From contig OY744604.1 of NCBI GenBank assembly GCA_963556255.1, forward strand, positions 21,810,566-21,874,565: 64,000 nt of DNA, read 5' to 3'. A program made the position numbers and the translations under genes. Position 1 is the stretch's first letter, and the number at the start of each line of letters is the position of its first letter. This DNA is from Allolobophora icterica. Its lineage: Eukaryota > Annelida > Clitellata > Crassiclitellata > Lumbricidae. Shown in pieces: positions 53,356 through 64,000 of this stretch. The notes beneath the pieces are model-generated. The model was not told where the DNA came from. It did no database searches and saw only the letters and a program-made list of their open reading frames with translations.

Positions 53356-54300
53356 CAAAAAAATTTGCTCAGAGGTATCTATAATAAAAATTGTAAACCT
53401 TATGTGCATGTTTGTATGTCAGGTTGTATTGAAAAATGTTAGTAGGCCTATTGTTTAGAAAGAAAAAACTTAGTCTGTTTGATTGCTGTGTTTAAAAACT
53501 TACACTATGTTTAGTGCTTAATGTTTGTTTATGTCATGTTTAATCCGTTGCAGTTTTTTTCTACTATAGACCTATTCAGTACATTTCACTTCTGTACTGT
53601 TACTACTGCCAGATATTATCCAGAAAAGGGGCAATCCAGCCTCAGCGGGTCAATTCGACCCTTTTGGATTGACCTTTTGACTATTACATCTTTACTGTAA
53701 GTTTTCTGAGTTTCTACTCACTATTGTTATTGTGATATTACGGTGTTGATGTTGTGTCAATAAATGGCTTACTTACTTACTAAACTGTATAACATTCAAT
53801 GTTGAATTCGTCGTTCAACGATGCCTAATAAAGTGCGTTGACCAATTTATTTCTGGGCTGGTAAACCATGTGCCAGTATGACCATCAGCCTCATATCTTG
53901 CGGTGTCCTTGGTATATGCTATGGTTGTGGGGTACAGGGTGGGAGAATACTCACGCAGATATATCATACAAAGCCAAATTGAAGGCTTTAGGATGTCCTG
54001 AAACCATTTTTACAATTTCTTAGCAATTCTAAAGTCATCCGTGTAAAAGCGGGTCTGGGGTCCGGTCGACCCTCCCCCCTTGGGCACTTGAGGGTTAATC
54101 CATACACGTACTCCGAATCAGTTGCTCAATTTTTTCTACTCGGAGGGTGAACGAAAGGGGAACCAAAAAGTCTCGGCCCTCTGAAACACGAGTTTAACCT
54201 TAATAACAACAAAAGAACACAGCTTAAGGTTTTACGATATTACAAAAGATATAAGCCTTACAAACTTTTCTACAAAATAATATCAATGTTCCTCGGAAAT
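53356..54300. other. Ly6 intron sequence with a SINE-like tail and a possible piggyBac end
   Basis: An (ACTT)n tail preceded by CAATAAATGG lies at 53757-53785. GGGCACTTGAGGG|TTAA at 54079-54095, together with GGTCAATTCGACCC at 53661, resembles another piggyBac-type end, but no opposite end was found. Confidence 0.35.
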
Positions 54301-54454
54301 ATAAGTAATAGCTTAGTATCAAACGAAACCGCTTTTCACTGAAAGTTGTATAGCAGCAATGCGCAGTGTGACCTTACAGTTTGTGTTAACGAAGGAAAAT
54401 GTTTCAGCGTGGTCAATGCCTGCTGTAATAATTATGAGAAAGTGTTTATTTTAC

Positions 54455-54623
54455 CTGGTGGCTTATGGTAAGATACCCACATTCCGCACTTTTGTTCGAG
54501 AATGTCCTGTTCACATTGTGCGTTCGTTATGTTTGCTTCGCACTTGCTACCGATGACACTCAGTGACTCAAAGCACTTAAAACACGTCCGACCTTCAACG
54601 GCATTAAACAACACGGCAACCAT
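54455..54623 (-). CDS. Ly6/uPAR-type protein, N-terminal domain exon
   Basis: Minus strand: GRTCFKCFESLSVIGSKC...NAQCEQDILEQKCGMW, the first cysteines (C-x2-C) and spacing of a three-finger Ly6/uPAR domain, ending at the donor CCAG|GTAAAA in phase 1. This fits the exon at 50668-50876, giving an intron of about 3.6 kb that is full of transposon debris. The ATG at 54623 leaves only ~11 residues before the domain, too short for a signal peptide. The frame is open and hydrophobic a little further upstream (IYTIMVAVLF), so a separate upstream exon probably encodes the rest of the signal. Confidence 0.65.
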
Positions 54624-54805
54624 TATGGTGTAAATCTTAACCTGCTAACAAATAGCACTAAATAAAAGAAGATTAATATCGACACATAATTATGAGAATG
54701 AATTGACCTTATTTTAATATGAACAGAAACAGGCAGGCAGTAAATTCCGGCGTGAAGATTGAGAGATGTCCCCAATCATTCTCTGAAATAAAATTGTGAT
54801 GCTCA

Positions 54806-54880
54806 TTGCTGTGGTCTTTGTGGTCATCATCATCGTCGTCGTCATCAACATTATCATCGTCGTCGTCAACGTTGCCACTA
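54806..54880. repeat. (ATCGTC)n trinucleotide repeat
   Basis: Degenerate CATCATCGTCGTC run. Confidence 0.9.
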
Positions 54881-55129
54881 TATCATAATCGACAACAACA
54901 GCATTACGAGCAGCAGGAGCAAATATTTGGTGTCGTACTGTTTAAATTCATACCTTCAGACAACCCGATCATAATGAACACACAAAGCAGAAGACCGAGA
55001 AAGCAGCGCATCGTTCCTACTACGCGATTACAACAAAGAGCTGTGCAGCAACTGACAATCTTGACAGAAACAACAACGAATGACTCTCACAAAGAGTTTT
55101 ATAGCTTACGGTTTTATGACTTTTGAGAG

Positions 55130-56390
55130 GCGGGCTTATGGCGGTGCAGAAATTAGCCAATACATCTGCGTGTGATTCATTAAATTCTCCCGTATACGGT
55201 ATCTGACACGTGTACGCTGTTTGTTTGTAGCCTGCTCAAACTAGGCGTTTAATTTTGGTCATTGGGTATCATCACCAGCTCTTCGTAGTTTGCTTGTTGG
55301 TGTTTAAGGACGCTGTGTCAATTTGTGTCATAACAAAGATTAACGTCACCCTCCTCTTATCCAGGCTTGGGACTGGCATTGCCAGAGTACTAGCAATGGC
55401 GGAGTTAGCTCCGCGTAGTATGGATGATCACAGACTTCTGTCAACGGCGAGCGAGTGAAACATTCAACTGATTTGCATAGTTATCAAAGTTCAAGTGCAT
55501 CAACGTAAAACAGCTAGGTTTTTAAAACTATATTTCTTACGAGTTGTGTAAGTTACCAATTACAATCAATTATTTAAAATTAGAAAGTGTAGTCGTTATT
55601 GCAATTGGATAATATTCAATTGGATAATTTCATATACCCAATAAAATTGAATCTGATTGAATATGTCTCCATTACGTGCTGCACAAATAGGATATATGCA
55701 TTTGAAATTTGCAATATTTTGTAGAATTGATTATTGACAATCGTAAGGTGGGTGTTAGCGATTTTTGAGAACAGCTATAGTTCATTGTGGGAGACTCCAC
55801 TATTGATTAATTCTCTTTTGCAATAATGTTGTGTATGTATACATAAATTATATATAACGCTTGAATGTATTTAGGCCTACTTGGTTATGCGATGGGCTGG
55901 CGATTGGCCGTCCGCATGCAGTGTAGATATAATTAGTTGCTTACTTAGGTGTTTGGATGTTCGCGTGCTAGAGCGCGCGAAAGATTTGCTGATAGAGTTT
56001 GTTTTAAGTTTATAAACGCTAATTGGTTTCAAATATCGTGTGTGAATTGCAAAGAAAATATTGTGAAAACTGTTCGGACTGTGTTTTCACGGACAGTCAC
56101 GTTTTACTTTTAAATGAGCTACCTAAAAGTAGATATACAGAAATCAGTGAGCAGTTAATTAGGCGAAGTAGAGGAAGAATATGTTGACAATATCAATAGA
56201 GAAGAGTGTTGAGTTTTTTTAGTAAATGAATTCTAATAGTGCGCAAAAGATGCAACTTGGGTAGAGAAAGAAACAAACCAAATATTATAAATTTCAAATG
56301 ATATCTTCTGCCCTCTACCGTCGATGTAATATTTCAACGTGTTTAGCCTATTATAGTCTCACTATGGTGGTCGTCCAATTCCTTCTGCCT
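55130..56390. other. No supported feature
   Basis: AT-rich. Short open frames around 55255-55458 have no recognisable content. Confidence 0.4.
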
Positions 56391-56479
56391 TAACCCTTCT
56401 GAAACAGAATTCATCCAAGGCCTTCCTGGTCATTTCAAGAAAAGTCCTAACGCCTTCGATACACCTATCAACTAGCTCA

Positions 56480-57230
56480 TCGCTTCTTAACCTTCAACTC
56501 GGATTCCCCCGTCCGCAATCGCTATTACTTGTGATCCACACCTCTCCTCCTCTAACCACATCTCCAACCTCTCGCGCTCTTGCTTCATGCACATTCGTGA
56601 CCTTTGTCGCATTTGGCCCAAGATCGACCTTAGAACTGCCTCTACCATTGTTACCTCTATTGTTCATTCAAAGCTTGATTACAGCAATTCCCTCTTTCTC
56701 GACCTTGAAGCTACCCAAATCAAGCGTCTGCAACTTGTCCAAAACTCACTAGCCAGAGCTGTCACTAGAACGCCCAAACATCATCATATCACTCTCAATC
56801 TCAAATCACTCCACTGGTTAACTAGCGAATGCACTTCAAAATCCCATCACTCAACTCAATACAATATTCCCAAGTACCTCCGTAATCTCTTCATCTCCCA
56901 GGCAACCCACTCCACCCACTCTTCCTCCTATCTCAGTCTTTATCGATCCAAATCACTACTCATCTCAAGTTCTCCAACCGAGCCATATCCAACAGAGCAC
57001 CACGCCTCTGGAACTATCTGCCTATATTCTCGGTTCCTCCATCATCATTGCAATCCGTCCTCCATCCTTCTCCTCATGTTCCTCTATCTCCGGGCTTTCC
57101 ACTCCAAACTGGTCTCACCTTTTCAAGTACTCCTACCCAGACTCATCTGATCCCCTGTCTTCCATTTCTACTCGCCCAAAACGACACCCTCCTTCATAGC
57201 TGCTCTGCCTCCTCTCTTGATCTCCCCCCC
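56480..57230 (+). pseudogene. LINE post-RT fragment (CR1-like)
   Basis: Encodes STIVTSIVHSKLDYSNSLF, KRLQLVQNSLARAVTRTPK and SLHWLTSE, the region after the RT catalytic core of CR1-superclade LINEs, followed by decayed SSYLSLYRSK and GTICLYSRF segments. Several frame breaks. The upstream RT is absent. Confidence 0.75.
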
Positions 57231-57404
57231 CCTGGAAACCGGATTCGGACCTATTTTGGACTACTGTCTGTAAAACCCCCTCACCACTCACAGTCGTATA
57301 GTTGCACATCCTGCTTGAACAGAGCTTCGGTACTTCTTTCGTTCTGTCCTAATTTTCTTCCTTTCAGTAACGTCACTGCATTCATTAGGCATTACAATCA
57401 TAGG

Positions 57405-57600
57405 TGTAGTTTGTGGGTGGTACGAGGGGTACCGTACCCCCCACTTTTTGGACTGGGGGCACCGTAATCCCCACTTTTTGAACAATGCCAATCAATATTT
57501 TATTATTGTGCCTTCCCAGAGATCGCAGTCAGCGCCTTGCTTTGTTTATGTAAGAAATTGCTACCCCCACCCCACTTTATAGACTGGTTACAATTCCAAA
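57405..57600. mobile_element. MITE, second full copy
   Basis: TAGGTGTAGTTTGTGGGTGGTACG to CCACTTTATAGACTGGTT matches 31047-31240 over nearly its whole length, with tandem GGGTACC-type words near the start. Confidence 0.75.
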
Positions 57601-57885
57601 ATCCTGTTGCATACCAGATGCAATTTCCACAACTGACTTGAACGTGTATTTCATGAATTGTAGCCGTTCGACGACAGTCAGTTCAAGAAAAAGAAAAAAT
57701 AATGCACTACATTGACGTTTTCAAAGAATTTGATACGGTAAATATTTTACCGCCGGTAGGCTACAGTGTAGAAGATTCAAAGCAAAATCAACAATATTTT
57801 GAGCACTATTTACACTAACATGCTGGCAACTTTCCTTCACTATTAGAAAACGATTGCTTTAAAAAAATTATTTTTTGCCATTTTT

Positions 57886-57896
57886 GCTCCACCCTA
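57886..57896. repeat. Lone hAT-like end
   Basis: TTTTGCTCCACCCTA resembles the right end of the element at 39191-41261. The left end was not found. Confidence 0.4.
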
Positions 57897-57997
57897 GTGT
57901 TCATTGCGGAAAATAATTGTGTATTTGATGATTTTGTTAGTTAAACTATTCAGTTAGCAAAACTATGGCTTTAACTAAACTATTTTTTCTAGTTAAC

Positions 57998-58090
57998 ACA
58001 AACACACACACACACACACGTTTTTGAATTCTGCCTTACACACTGAAATCTATTACAAGAAATGGACTCTTTGTACTCTAGACACAGCTT
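57998..58090 (-). repeat. Repeat shared with 61938-62046
   Basis: On the minus strand, CAAAGAGTCCATTTCTTG...AGATTTCAGTGTGTAAGGCAGA then (GT)n; the plus-strand copy at 61938 has the same order. Confidence 0.75.
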
Positions 58091-58289
58091 GTATTCTGCA
58101 GAAGGACTCTGAGGGGTATTTATTCAAAAGACAATGGAAACGGATCCATGCTTAGCCAAACAGCTAAACAATGGACATTTTGGACTAACCAATGAGCATA
58201 GGTGATATTTGACCGCTATTGTGTGGTATCTTATAAAAGTTCCGAACCTCATGTGCACTCTCACACTGTGTGTATGTTTGTGTCTGCGT

Positions 58290-58460
58290 GTGTGTGTGCG
58301 TTTGGTTTGATGTATGTCTTAACTAAACACACGCTATGGCAGCCGTGCAAGGCGCCCGCCCTAGGGCATTGCGGGAATCGAACCGCGTGCCGCGACGATC
58401 CTGCTGCTCTCCTGGCCATGAGTGTTTCCACTACTCTATCCCCCCCTCACGTAGTCATGC
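58290..58460 (-). repeat. tRNA-derived SINE
   Basis: The minus strand begins GGGGGGATAGAGTAGTGG and has the B box GCGGTTCGATTCCCGC at about 58369-58384. Its 3' side runs into GTTAAGACATACATCAAACC and an (AC)n tail; the inverse TTTGGTTTGATGTATGT also occurs at 62030. Confidence 0.6.
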
Positions 58461-59286
58461 ATACATACATGCATTCATTCAAGCATGCACGCAAACACAT
58501 CATACTATATAGTTTTCAGCTATTAGAAGTATTCGGATCATTTTTTACAACTAAGTAATCTCATAACTTGAGAAGTACAACTACAACACAAATACCCAAC
58601 ATTGCATGATCTTGCACTCACAGCCCGTACACAAATCAATTATTTATTTATTATCTTAAAAAATAAATAAATAATAAGACTGGAACGTCGTCACCGATTT
58701 CCAATACTTTTCTAACCTCGTAACCTTTGACAAGAAAAGCATTTTCTTTCTCCGAAAATCCGCTAAAACTCCCCTCCCTCTGAGGCGAGTGGGAAAGGAA
58801 AAGAGGGGGAGGACCCAGGCACCCAGAGACAAAAGCGAAAGTCGACGCCTGTGGTTTCAGCACTTGAATTAGATTGAATAACTTCTTTTGAAGTCTAGCC
58901 TCTGACAGTTGATCACCGACTTGATCACAGACTACATGAAATAATGACCATGATCGCCTCAGTACGGCTTCTCCTTAAACTTTGAACCAAACCTCCGATC
59001 ACCGCTTAATGAGTCAACCGATAGACTGATAGACAGGCGGGGGTGAAAGATGAGAGGCGAGAGGAAAGAGGTGAATCGGGGGAGAAGTGAGATACAGGCA
59101 TTCGCTAAATGGTGTAACCGTGTAAATGCGCTGTACAGACTTTCGTGTTTACAGAAGTTCAATGAGTTGAATTGAAATTTCACGAAGCCGAGCAGACGAA
59201 AACGAACAGGAGACATACCAAGCCAGACACACACGCTGCATGTATGAGCGCGAGTACCGATTCCGCATAATGGGTGGGGAACTATG

Positions 59287-59755
59287 TGATCTGATACAAT
59301 GCATTGGCACGAAAAGCCCATTTACGTCTAGCATTAAAATACTTTAAAAGAACATCTGCTAAGAAAGATCTATACCACTGTGCATGTACTCGCTGAACGG
59401 AAATTGATTTTTTTGAGCGAGTAGGCGATGCTATTCAGGAACCGTACAGGCTAGGCAGCCTAGACAGTGACGCACACACGCTTGTAAATCGGCAGAGAAA
59501 TACGTGATCTGAGACAGTGCATTGAGACGAAAAGCCCATTTACGTCTAGCATTAAAAGGAACTTTAAAAGAACATCTGCTAAGAAAGGTCGATATTATTT
59601 TGCATACATGTACTGGACGGAAATTGATATTTGAGCAAGTGGGCGGTGCTATTCAAGACCCGTACACGGCGTACAGGCTGTGCAGCTTAAAGAATGACGC
59701 ACAAACGCTTGTAAATCTGCAGGGAGCCAGATGACTAAGACTGTGCATTGTCACC
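59287..59755. repeat. Tandem duplication, about 220-bp unit
   Basis: ACGAAAAGCCCATTTACGTC with AACATCTGCTAAGAAAG and GACGCACACACGCTTGTAAATC occurs twice (59310 and 59526 phases), and a third partial start lies at 59738. Confidence 0.9.
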
Positions 59756-59937
59756 AAAAGCCTTTGAATCTTGACCCATTGCAATAGAATTTACGGCTCC
59801 ATGCTTAGAATTTACGGCTCAGGTTACGCCATATCCATCGGCCATCCAAGTAGGCCCTACCAGCTGGCTCAACATTGCTTAAATTTACAGGACCCACCTG
59901 CAGCATTTCAACTGTGCCAGGCTCATCATAGAACTAG

Positions 59938-60705
59938 TGAACAGCAACTTTCTAAACTTGATATCACACTTCTGTCGTCAATATACCCTGATTTTTCATT
60001 TTCACCCAGTGTTCGGGATTTGGGTGTCACCCTTGATAGTACCCTCTCGTTTCTGAACACCTCTCCCACATGACACGTTCCTGTTTCTATCACCTGAGGC
60101 GTTTGAGGGTTGTAAGAAGATCAGTATCCCCTTCAGTGTTTACTACTATGGTCCATGCCTTCATTTGCTGCCGCATTGACTATTGCAATTCATTGTTGCT
60201 GGGCTCCCTAAAGCGCGCCTTTCATCTCTGCAGTATGTTCTGAACGCGGCTGCCATTACCCGTTTTCCTCGCTTCTCTCACATAACTACCTTTATGACTG
60301 ATGTACTTCACTGGCTTCCTGTTGCATCCCGCATCCAATACAAGGTCCTTCTCCTGGTCTTTAGGACTCAACTGGGAAAAGCTTCTAAATACCTATGTGA
60401 CCTAATGCGTAAACCTCTATTTGCTCTCTCTTCCCACCCTCTTCGGTCTGCTGACCGCCTATATCTACTTGTCCCTCGCGCAAGGACTTCGATGGCTCAG
60501 CATCGTGCTTTTGCCATCATTGGCCCTTCCTTATGGAATGACCTGCCCCCCTCTCTCCGTAGCAAGATATTGCTTGGGATCTCGCCCTCTTCTCTCCCTC
60601 TTCTCACCTTTCTTTTCCCTCGGGCTGACACGCTGGGATCGCCTCTGAATAGTCTATGCTGTGAGAGGCGCTTTATAAATAATCATATAAGATAAGATGA
60701 GATAA
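59938..60705 (+). pseudogene. LINE copy, 5' truncated and frameshifted
   Basis: Nucleotide identity to 46222-46985 is very high (same family). Small deletions at about 60050, 60195 and 60255, and a changed segment near 60600, break the frame. It ends GAGAGGCGCTTTATAAATAAT and (AGATA)n. Confidence 0.92.
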
Positions 60706-60840
60706 TATAGTGAAAGACTTTATTATACGAACTAGTTAAAGACTTTATTATGCTCAAATGTTTGACCTCCATAACAATAATCTTCGTAAAACCTGGAAAA
60801 TTATTAAGCAAGCTATGGGCCATTCTTCCATTGCTCTGAC

Positions 60841-61798
60841 CAGGGGCGGATCCAAGGGGGGGCCAATCCGGCCATGGCCCCCCATTTGAAATTTACACAG
60901 GACGTGGCCCCCCATCCCGAAGTAGACGATGATCACTACGTGGTCTTTCATGAGGAAAATAAAATGACTATAAAGAAAATGATAAAATCAAACCGGACAA
61001 TTTGATTTATTAGTATGTAATTATGTATGTATGTATGTATGTATGCATACGTATGTATGTATGTATTGTAGAGAAATTGTAATTGCCATGTATACGTTCG
61101 TAATGCAATGACGTGAACGGCGTTTTCTATAGCGCGCACAGTTAAGGCTTATTCGCCACTCCCGACCAACAGTCGGCATCCTCGTATAGAAATCGGTGGT
61201 CGGGAGAAACGACGAAGGTCGGAATTTGTGCGACAGTATGCATGTATGTATGTAATTATATGTAAGTGTGTATGTATGTATGCAGATGCGGCGATCTTGC
61301 TTGACTGGTGGGGGGACAGTTTTGAACTGATCTGGGGGGCCCGATAGCGCATTGGATAACATCTGGCGTAGAGTGCGAGAGGTACAGAGATCGAGTCCCA
61401 TAGGCGGACATGCTTTGTAGGCTGCAATTTGCGCCGTGTATTGCAGGCTGTCTGTTCTGTTAGTAGTTAAGGTTGATCGCATAACATGTACATGTACAGC
61501 GCAGTGCGTTTGCAGGCGCTTAGTTAAAGAATAAATATTATTATAAAAGAGGTCAAAAAATTTTTTCGCGCTCACGCGCGAATTTCTTTTACTTTTTTGG
61601 GTCCACGAAAAATCATGCATATGTATATATATGCATGTAAGTAAGTATGTATGTATGTAATTATGTGTGTATGTGTATATGTATGTATGTATGTATGCAC
61701 GTATGTTCTTATGCCTGTTTGTATGTATGCATGTATGTAAGTAGGTATGTATGTAATATTTTTGGCCCCCCCTGATAAACCTTCTGGATCCGCCCCTG
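60841..61798. mobile_element. hAT-like transposon, CAGGGGCGGATCCA family
   Basis: CAGGGGCGGATCCA at the left and TGGATCCGCCCCTG at the right. An exact 8-bp duplication GCTCTGAC flanks it (60833-60840, 61799-61806). The inside has GGGGGGCC subterminal runs, long (TATG)n arrays (61020-61065, 61230-61285, 61620-61755) and a SINE. No transposase; frames read from the TATG arrays are artefacts. Confidence 0.88.
61338..61536 (+). repeat. tRNA-derived SINE, full length
   Basis: Head GGGCCCGATAGCGCATTGGATAACA with B-box-like GAGATCGAGTCCC, body ending GCAGTGCGTTTGCAGGCGCT and an (AATA)n tail. Its 3' half is repeated at 27923-28013. Confidence 0.75.
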
Positions 61799-61937
61799 GC
61801 TCTGACTAATGTTCCTCTGCTCATTGACAACCTGTTAACCCTTGATCCTCATCTTATTGCCAGTGATTAATGTTAGCAACAAGTTTTTTACTGCTGTGGG
61901 ACATAATGTTGCTGCTGGTATTCCTCCTACTCACAAT

Positions 61938-62046
61938 AGCTATAGACTGCAAAGAGTCCAATTCTTATTATAGATTTCAGTGTGTAAGGCAGAGTTCAAA
62001 ACTTGTGTGTGTGTGTGTGTGTGTGTGTGTTTGGTTTGATGTATGT
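61938..62046 (+). repeat. Repeat with (GT)n, copy of 57998-58090
   Basis: TGCAAAGAGTCCAATTCTTA...CAGTGTGTAAGGCAGAG, then (GT)n and TTTGGTTTGATGTATGT. Confidence 0.75.
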
Positions 62047-62320
62047 ATGTAGGCCCCTATGTATGCTTAAGTGCTATTAAGATAGAGGATTGAAGTTTTC
62101 CTTTGTTTATGTTCAGAATTCATAATCATAATCTCTTTGTGATAGATGCACTCATAACTGATTCAAGTGAGCGGTCTGTCAAATGTAGTTTAGTTCCATT
62201 AAGACCGAGAATGAAAAGTTGAAAACTTCATTGATATGCAAACGCTGTCATTCTACTCAAGTACAAACGCTGACGCTACCATGTTGTCATATAGTTTGTT
62301 GTGACGATGTTACTTAGTAG

Positions 62321-62511
62321 CAGTGTGATTCTCCTTGGAGATTTTATTTTAGTTAAAGTTACAGTTATAGGCAATGGTTTTACACTTTAGTTATAGTCAC
62401 AGTTCTAGTTAGTATTATTATTTAGTTACAGTTATAGTTATCGTTCACGAAATCATTTTATTTCGTTAACGAACATTTCCGTTACCATTATCGTTAACGA
62501 GAGTCACACTG
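62321..62511. mobile_element. Miniature hAT-like element, CAGTG family
   Basis: CAGTGTGATTCTCCTTGG ... CGAGAGTCACACTG, 191 bp. It has the same TTATAGTTACAG subterminal words as 36223-37487. The flanking 8-mers do not match, so the target duplication has decayed or the copy recombined. Confidence 0.7.
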
Positions 62512-62563
62512 ATTTAAAGACGCGTTACACAATTTGGTGGTGGTAGTAGTAGTTAAGAACAAC

Positions 62564-62665
62564 ATGGCTGAAGTACCGTGTATTCTTGATGGAAAATATT
62601 TTTCTGTTACAAGTAAGCGTGATGGAAAAATTGTTCCTCGATTAGAACGTGCTAGTATGAAACGT
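62564..62665 (+). CDS. Possible first exon of unknown protein
   Basis: Short frame beginning MAEVPCILDGKYFSVTSKRD, 34 residues, ending at the strong donor AAACGT|GTGAGTTT. It might be the first exon of a hAT-type transposase, because a hAT-like end follows at 62814, or of a host gene. Too short for a firm call. Confidence 0.3.
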
Positions 62666-62814
62666 GTGAGTTTATGATTTAACTCATTTAACAACTGAGT
62701 TTGAGTTAACTCATTTCACTTAGGATGAGTTGAGTTTGAGTTTAAACTCATTTTGAGGTGCATGAGTTGAGTTTTGATTTAACTCATTTCTTGTCTGGGT
62801 TTACCCAACACTGC
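62665..62814. mobile_element. hAT-like right end with TGAGTT repeats
   Basis: Multiple AACTCATTT/TGAGTTTGAGTT words lead to a terminus GGGTTTACCCAACACTG. The matching left end was not found. Confidence 0.4.
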
Positions 62815-62989
62815 CCACAAGGTACTGGCGAACCAATGAGGGGTTAGTACTTTAGTTCAACACAACACGATGAGTGAATGATGTTAGTATTATTATTATT
62901 ATTCGTTTATTATCGATTCACATTGACAAACCGCAATATGTTACAAATACATTAGTGATGCTAAGTAATAGTAATGTTATGTTGGAGGA

Positions 62990-63290
62990 TTTAGGAGAGG
63001 CTGGAAACTTAACAAGTATTGAAAATGTTAAAATTTTGGATAAATTTAAGTAAAGAAAGAGTTGTTTTAATGTGGCATAGAGAACTCTTGGGACGAAATT
63101 GGAATCGTCCTTAGGGGGGAGGGTAAAGTCATGCGGTCGAGGACGGAAACGGTACTGTCTACTGACTTTAGGCGGGAACAGAACACGGAGCACATGGAGA
63201 GGATTATGCAGTACGGATGAGAGCAAGGCACAGTCGGCTCGAAGGACCAGTTGCTCCACGCCAGGTGCAGAGTCACTCAGGTAGCCGGCT
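62990..63290 (-). pseudogene. Possible LINE C-terminal remnant
   Basis: The minus strand has RFRPRPHDFTLPPKDDSNFV and FVPRVLYATL, which reads like a real protein tail, perhaps of a LINE ORF. Frame breaks at about 63170. I am not certain of the family. Confidence 0.3.
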
Positions 63291-63694
63291 CTTTTCGCTG
63301 TGCCAGAACTACAGTGCAGAGGGCGATCTTCATAACAGCCGATTATGAAACAGCCTGAAAAAATAATCTGAATTTCATTGAATTTTTCCAGGAAATTTTC
63401 CTCAGGTTCTCAGATAGTGGTGTGCAAGTAATTATCTTAGTTAAAGTTTTGCATGCCGTACCTAAGCTATAGAACAACTCTTACACACTTTGAAGCTATT
63501 GGCAGTGTCTTATAACTGTGTAAAACTAGTAAGCAAATATACAGTGAATTAAATTTTCCGTTTGATAACGTTTATTCAGCGACGCCGCCATATCAAAGAT
63601 GGTTGTGTCGAAACAAGACCAATATACATGGTAAGGGTGGTAAAGCGTTGACAGAGTGTCAGCGTCTTGAGTGTTACTCGGGACGCCTTTGATG

Positions 63695-63795
63695 ACCCTC
63701 TGTGAGTATTGTATTGTAATGTATTGTATTTCAGAATTTGTAAGGCGCCTATGCCCAGTGCGCACCAATCAGAGGCGCTCCCAGTAGTAGATGTA
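63695..63795 (-). repeat. LINE/SINE 3' tail
   Basis: The minus strand reads GGGAGCGCCTCTGATTGG...TAGGCGCCTTACAAATTC followed by (ATACA)n-like repeats, the same tail type as at 39440-39560. Confidence 0.7.
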
Positions 63796-63804
63796 TAAGG
63801 GGGC

Positions 63805-64000
63805 TTTGAGAGCAGGGCCCTCTGAGGGTCCCGAGACCAATGGGCTCTTACAGCAGATCGACCTTCAAAGGGTCTCCAGAGGCCTACGAACCCATATAGC
63901 ATATCGACTTTCTCCTGTGTATTTTAGAACAAAATATGCGGGCCCTTAGCGCAGGGCCTCCAGAGGGCCCCAAGACCAATGGGCCCTTATAGCCGACCGA
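63805..64000. repeat. Direct repeat at window end
   Basis: GCAGGGCCCTCTGAGGGTCCCGAGACCAATGGGCTCTTA (63811) recurs with changes at 63950 (GCAGGGCCTCCAGAGGGCCCCAAGACCAATGGGCCCTTA). It may continue past the window. Confidence 0.7.

Larger units (their letters stand above)
60745..61990 (+). pseudogene. Older LINE fragment interrupted by a hAT-like element
   Basis: The left piece (60745-60840) reads NNNLRKTWKIIKQAMGHSS and the right piece (61807-61960) continues with LLIDNLLTL and a FFTAVGHNVAAGI-like region, typical of the stretch just before the RT of LINEs. The two halves join once the hAT-like insertion and one target copy are removed. Confidence 0.7.

Noticed and set aside
61021..61830. Open frame of 269 codons on the minus strand
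   Set aside because: Most of it is HTYIHTYI-type translation of (TATG)n arrays in a hAT-like element.

Overview
This is eukaryotic nuclear DNA from an animal. Coding sequence is split by GT-AG introns, intergenic DNA is AT-rich with long microsatellites, and most of the 64 kb consists of transposable elements in layers. The intact LTR element is of the Gmr1 type, described mainly from deuterostomes. Together with P-like, piggyBac-like, hAT-like and Polinton-like remnants and L2/CR1-type LINEs, this suggests a marine animal, perhaps an invertebrate deuterostome. Species and phylum cannot be fixed from the sequence alone.

Host genes. (1) A paralogous family of secreted, propeller-like proteins runs through the left 38 kb. 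It includes a decayed minus-strand copy (5159-6433), an exon-2 stub (8727), a phase-compatible plus-strand gene (exon 1 at 9495-9639, exon 2 at 20588-21405), a second exon 2 (34080-34891) with a truncated copy behind it (34980-35380), and further exon-1 copies (37882-38029 and 38266 onward). Upstream blocks, intron ends and 3' UTRs are duplicated as well, so whole gene units were copied. (2) A small Ly6/uPAR-type three-finger gene lies on the minus strand, with exons at 54455-54623 and 50668-50876.

Mobile DNA, left to right: a hAT-like element (1213-2597); a GC-rich hAT-like element with a SINE inside (9723-11672); a full-length Gmr1-like LTR retrotransposon (13175-20119) with one open 1802-codon gag-pol reading frame and integrase placed before reverse transcriptase; a P-element-like transposon (23463-27694) with a three-exon THAP transposase fragment; a TIR element (28435-31918) split by a piggyBac-like element (29478-31574); an L2/CR1-type LINE (31965-33345); a hAT-like element (36223-37487); another hAT-like element split by a LINE (39191-41261); a Polinton-type DNA polymerase B fossil (43262-45064); a LINE with a long open frame (45205-47018); a second piggyBac-like element (47373-49292); piggyBac-like remains inside the Ly6 intron (51780-53350); a third LINE copy (59938-60705); and a hAT-like element (60841-61798) that split an older LINE and carries a SINE.

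Several elements have exact 8-bp or TTAA target-site duplications, so their ends are well fixed. Nesting gives a relative order of insertion. The Gmr1-like element is probably among the youngest, because its two LTRs show no substitutions. If the propeller gene with exons at 9495 and 20588 is real, that element and the GC-rich hAT-like element both sit in its roughly 11-kb intron.
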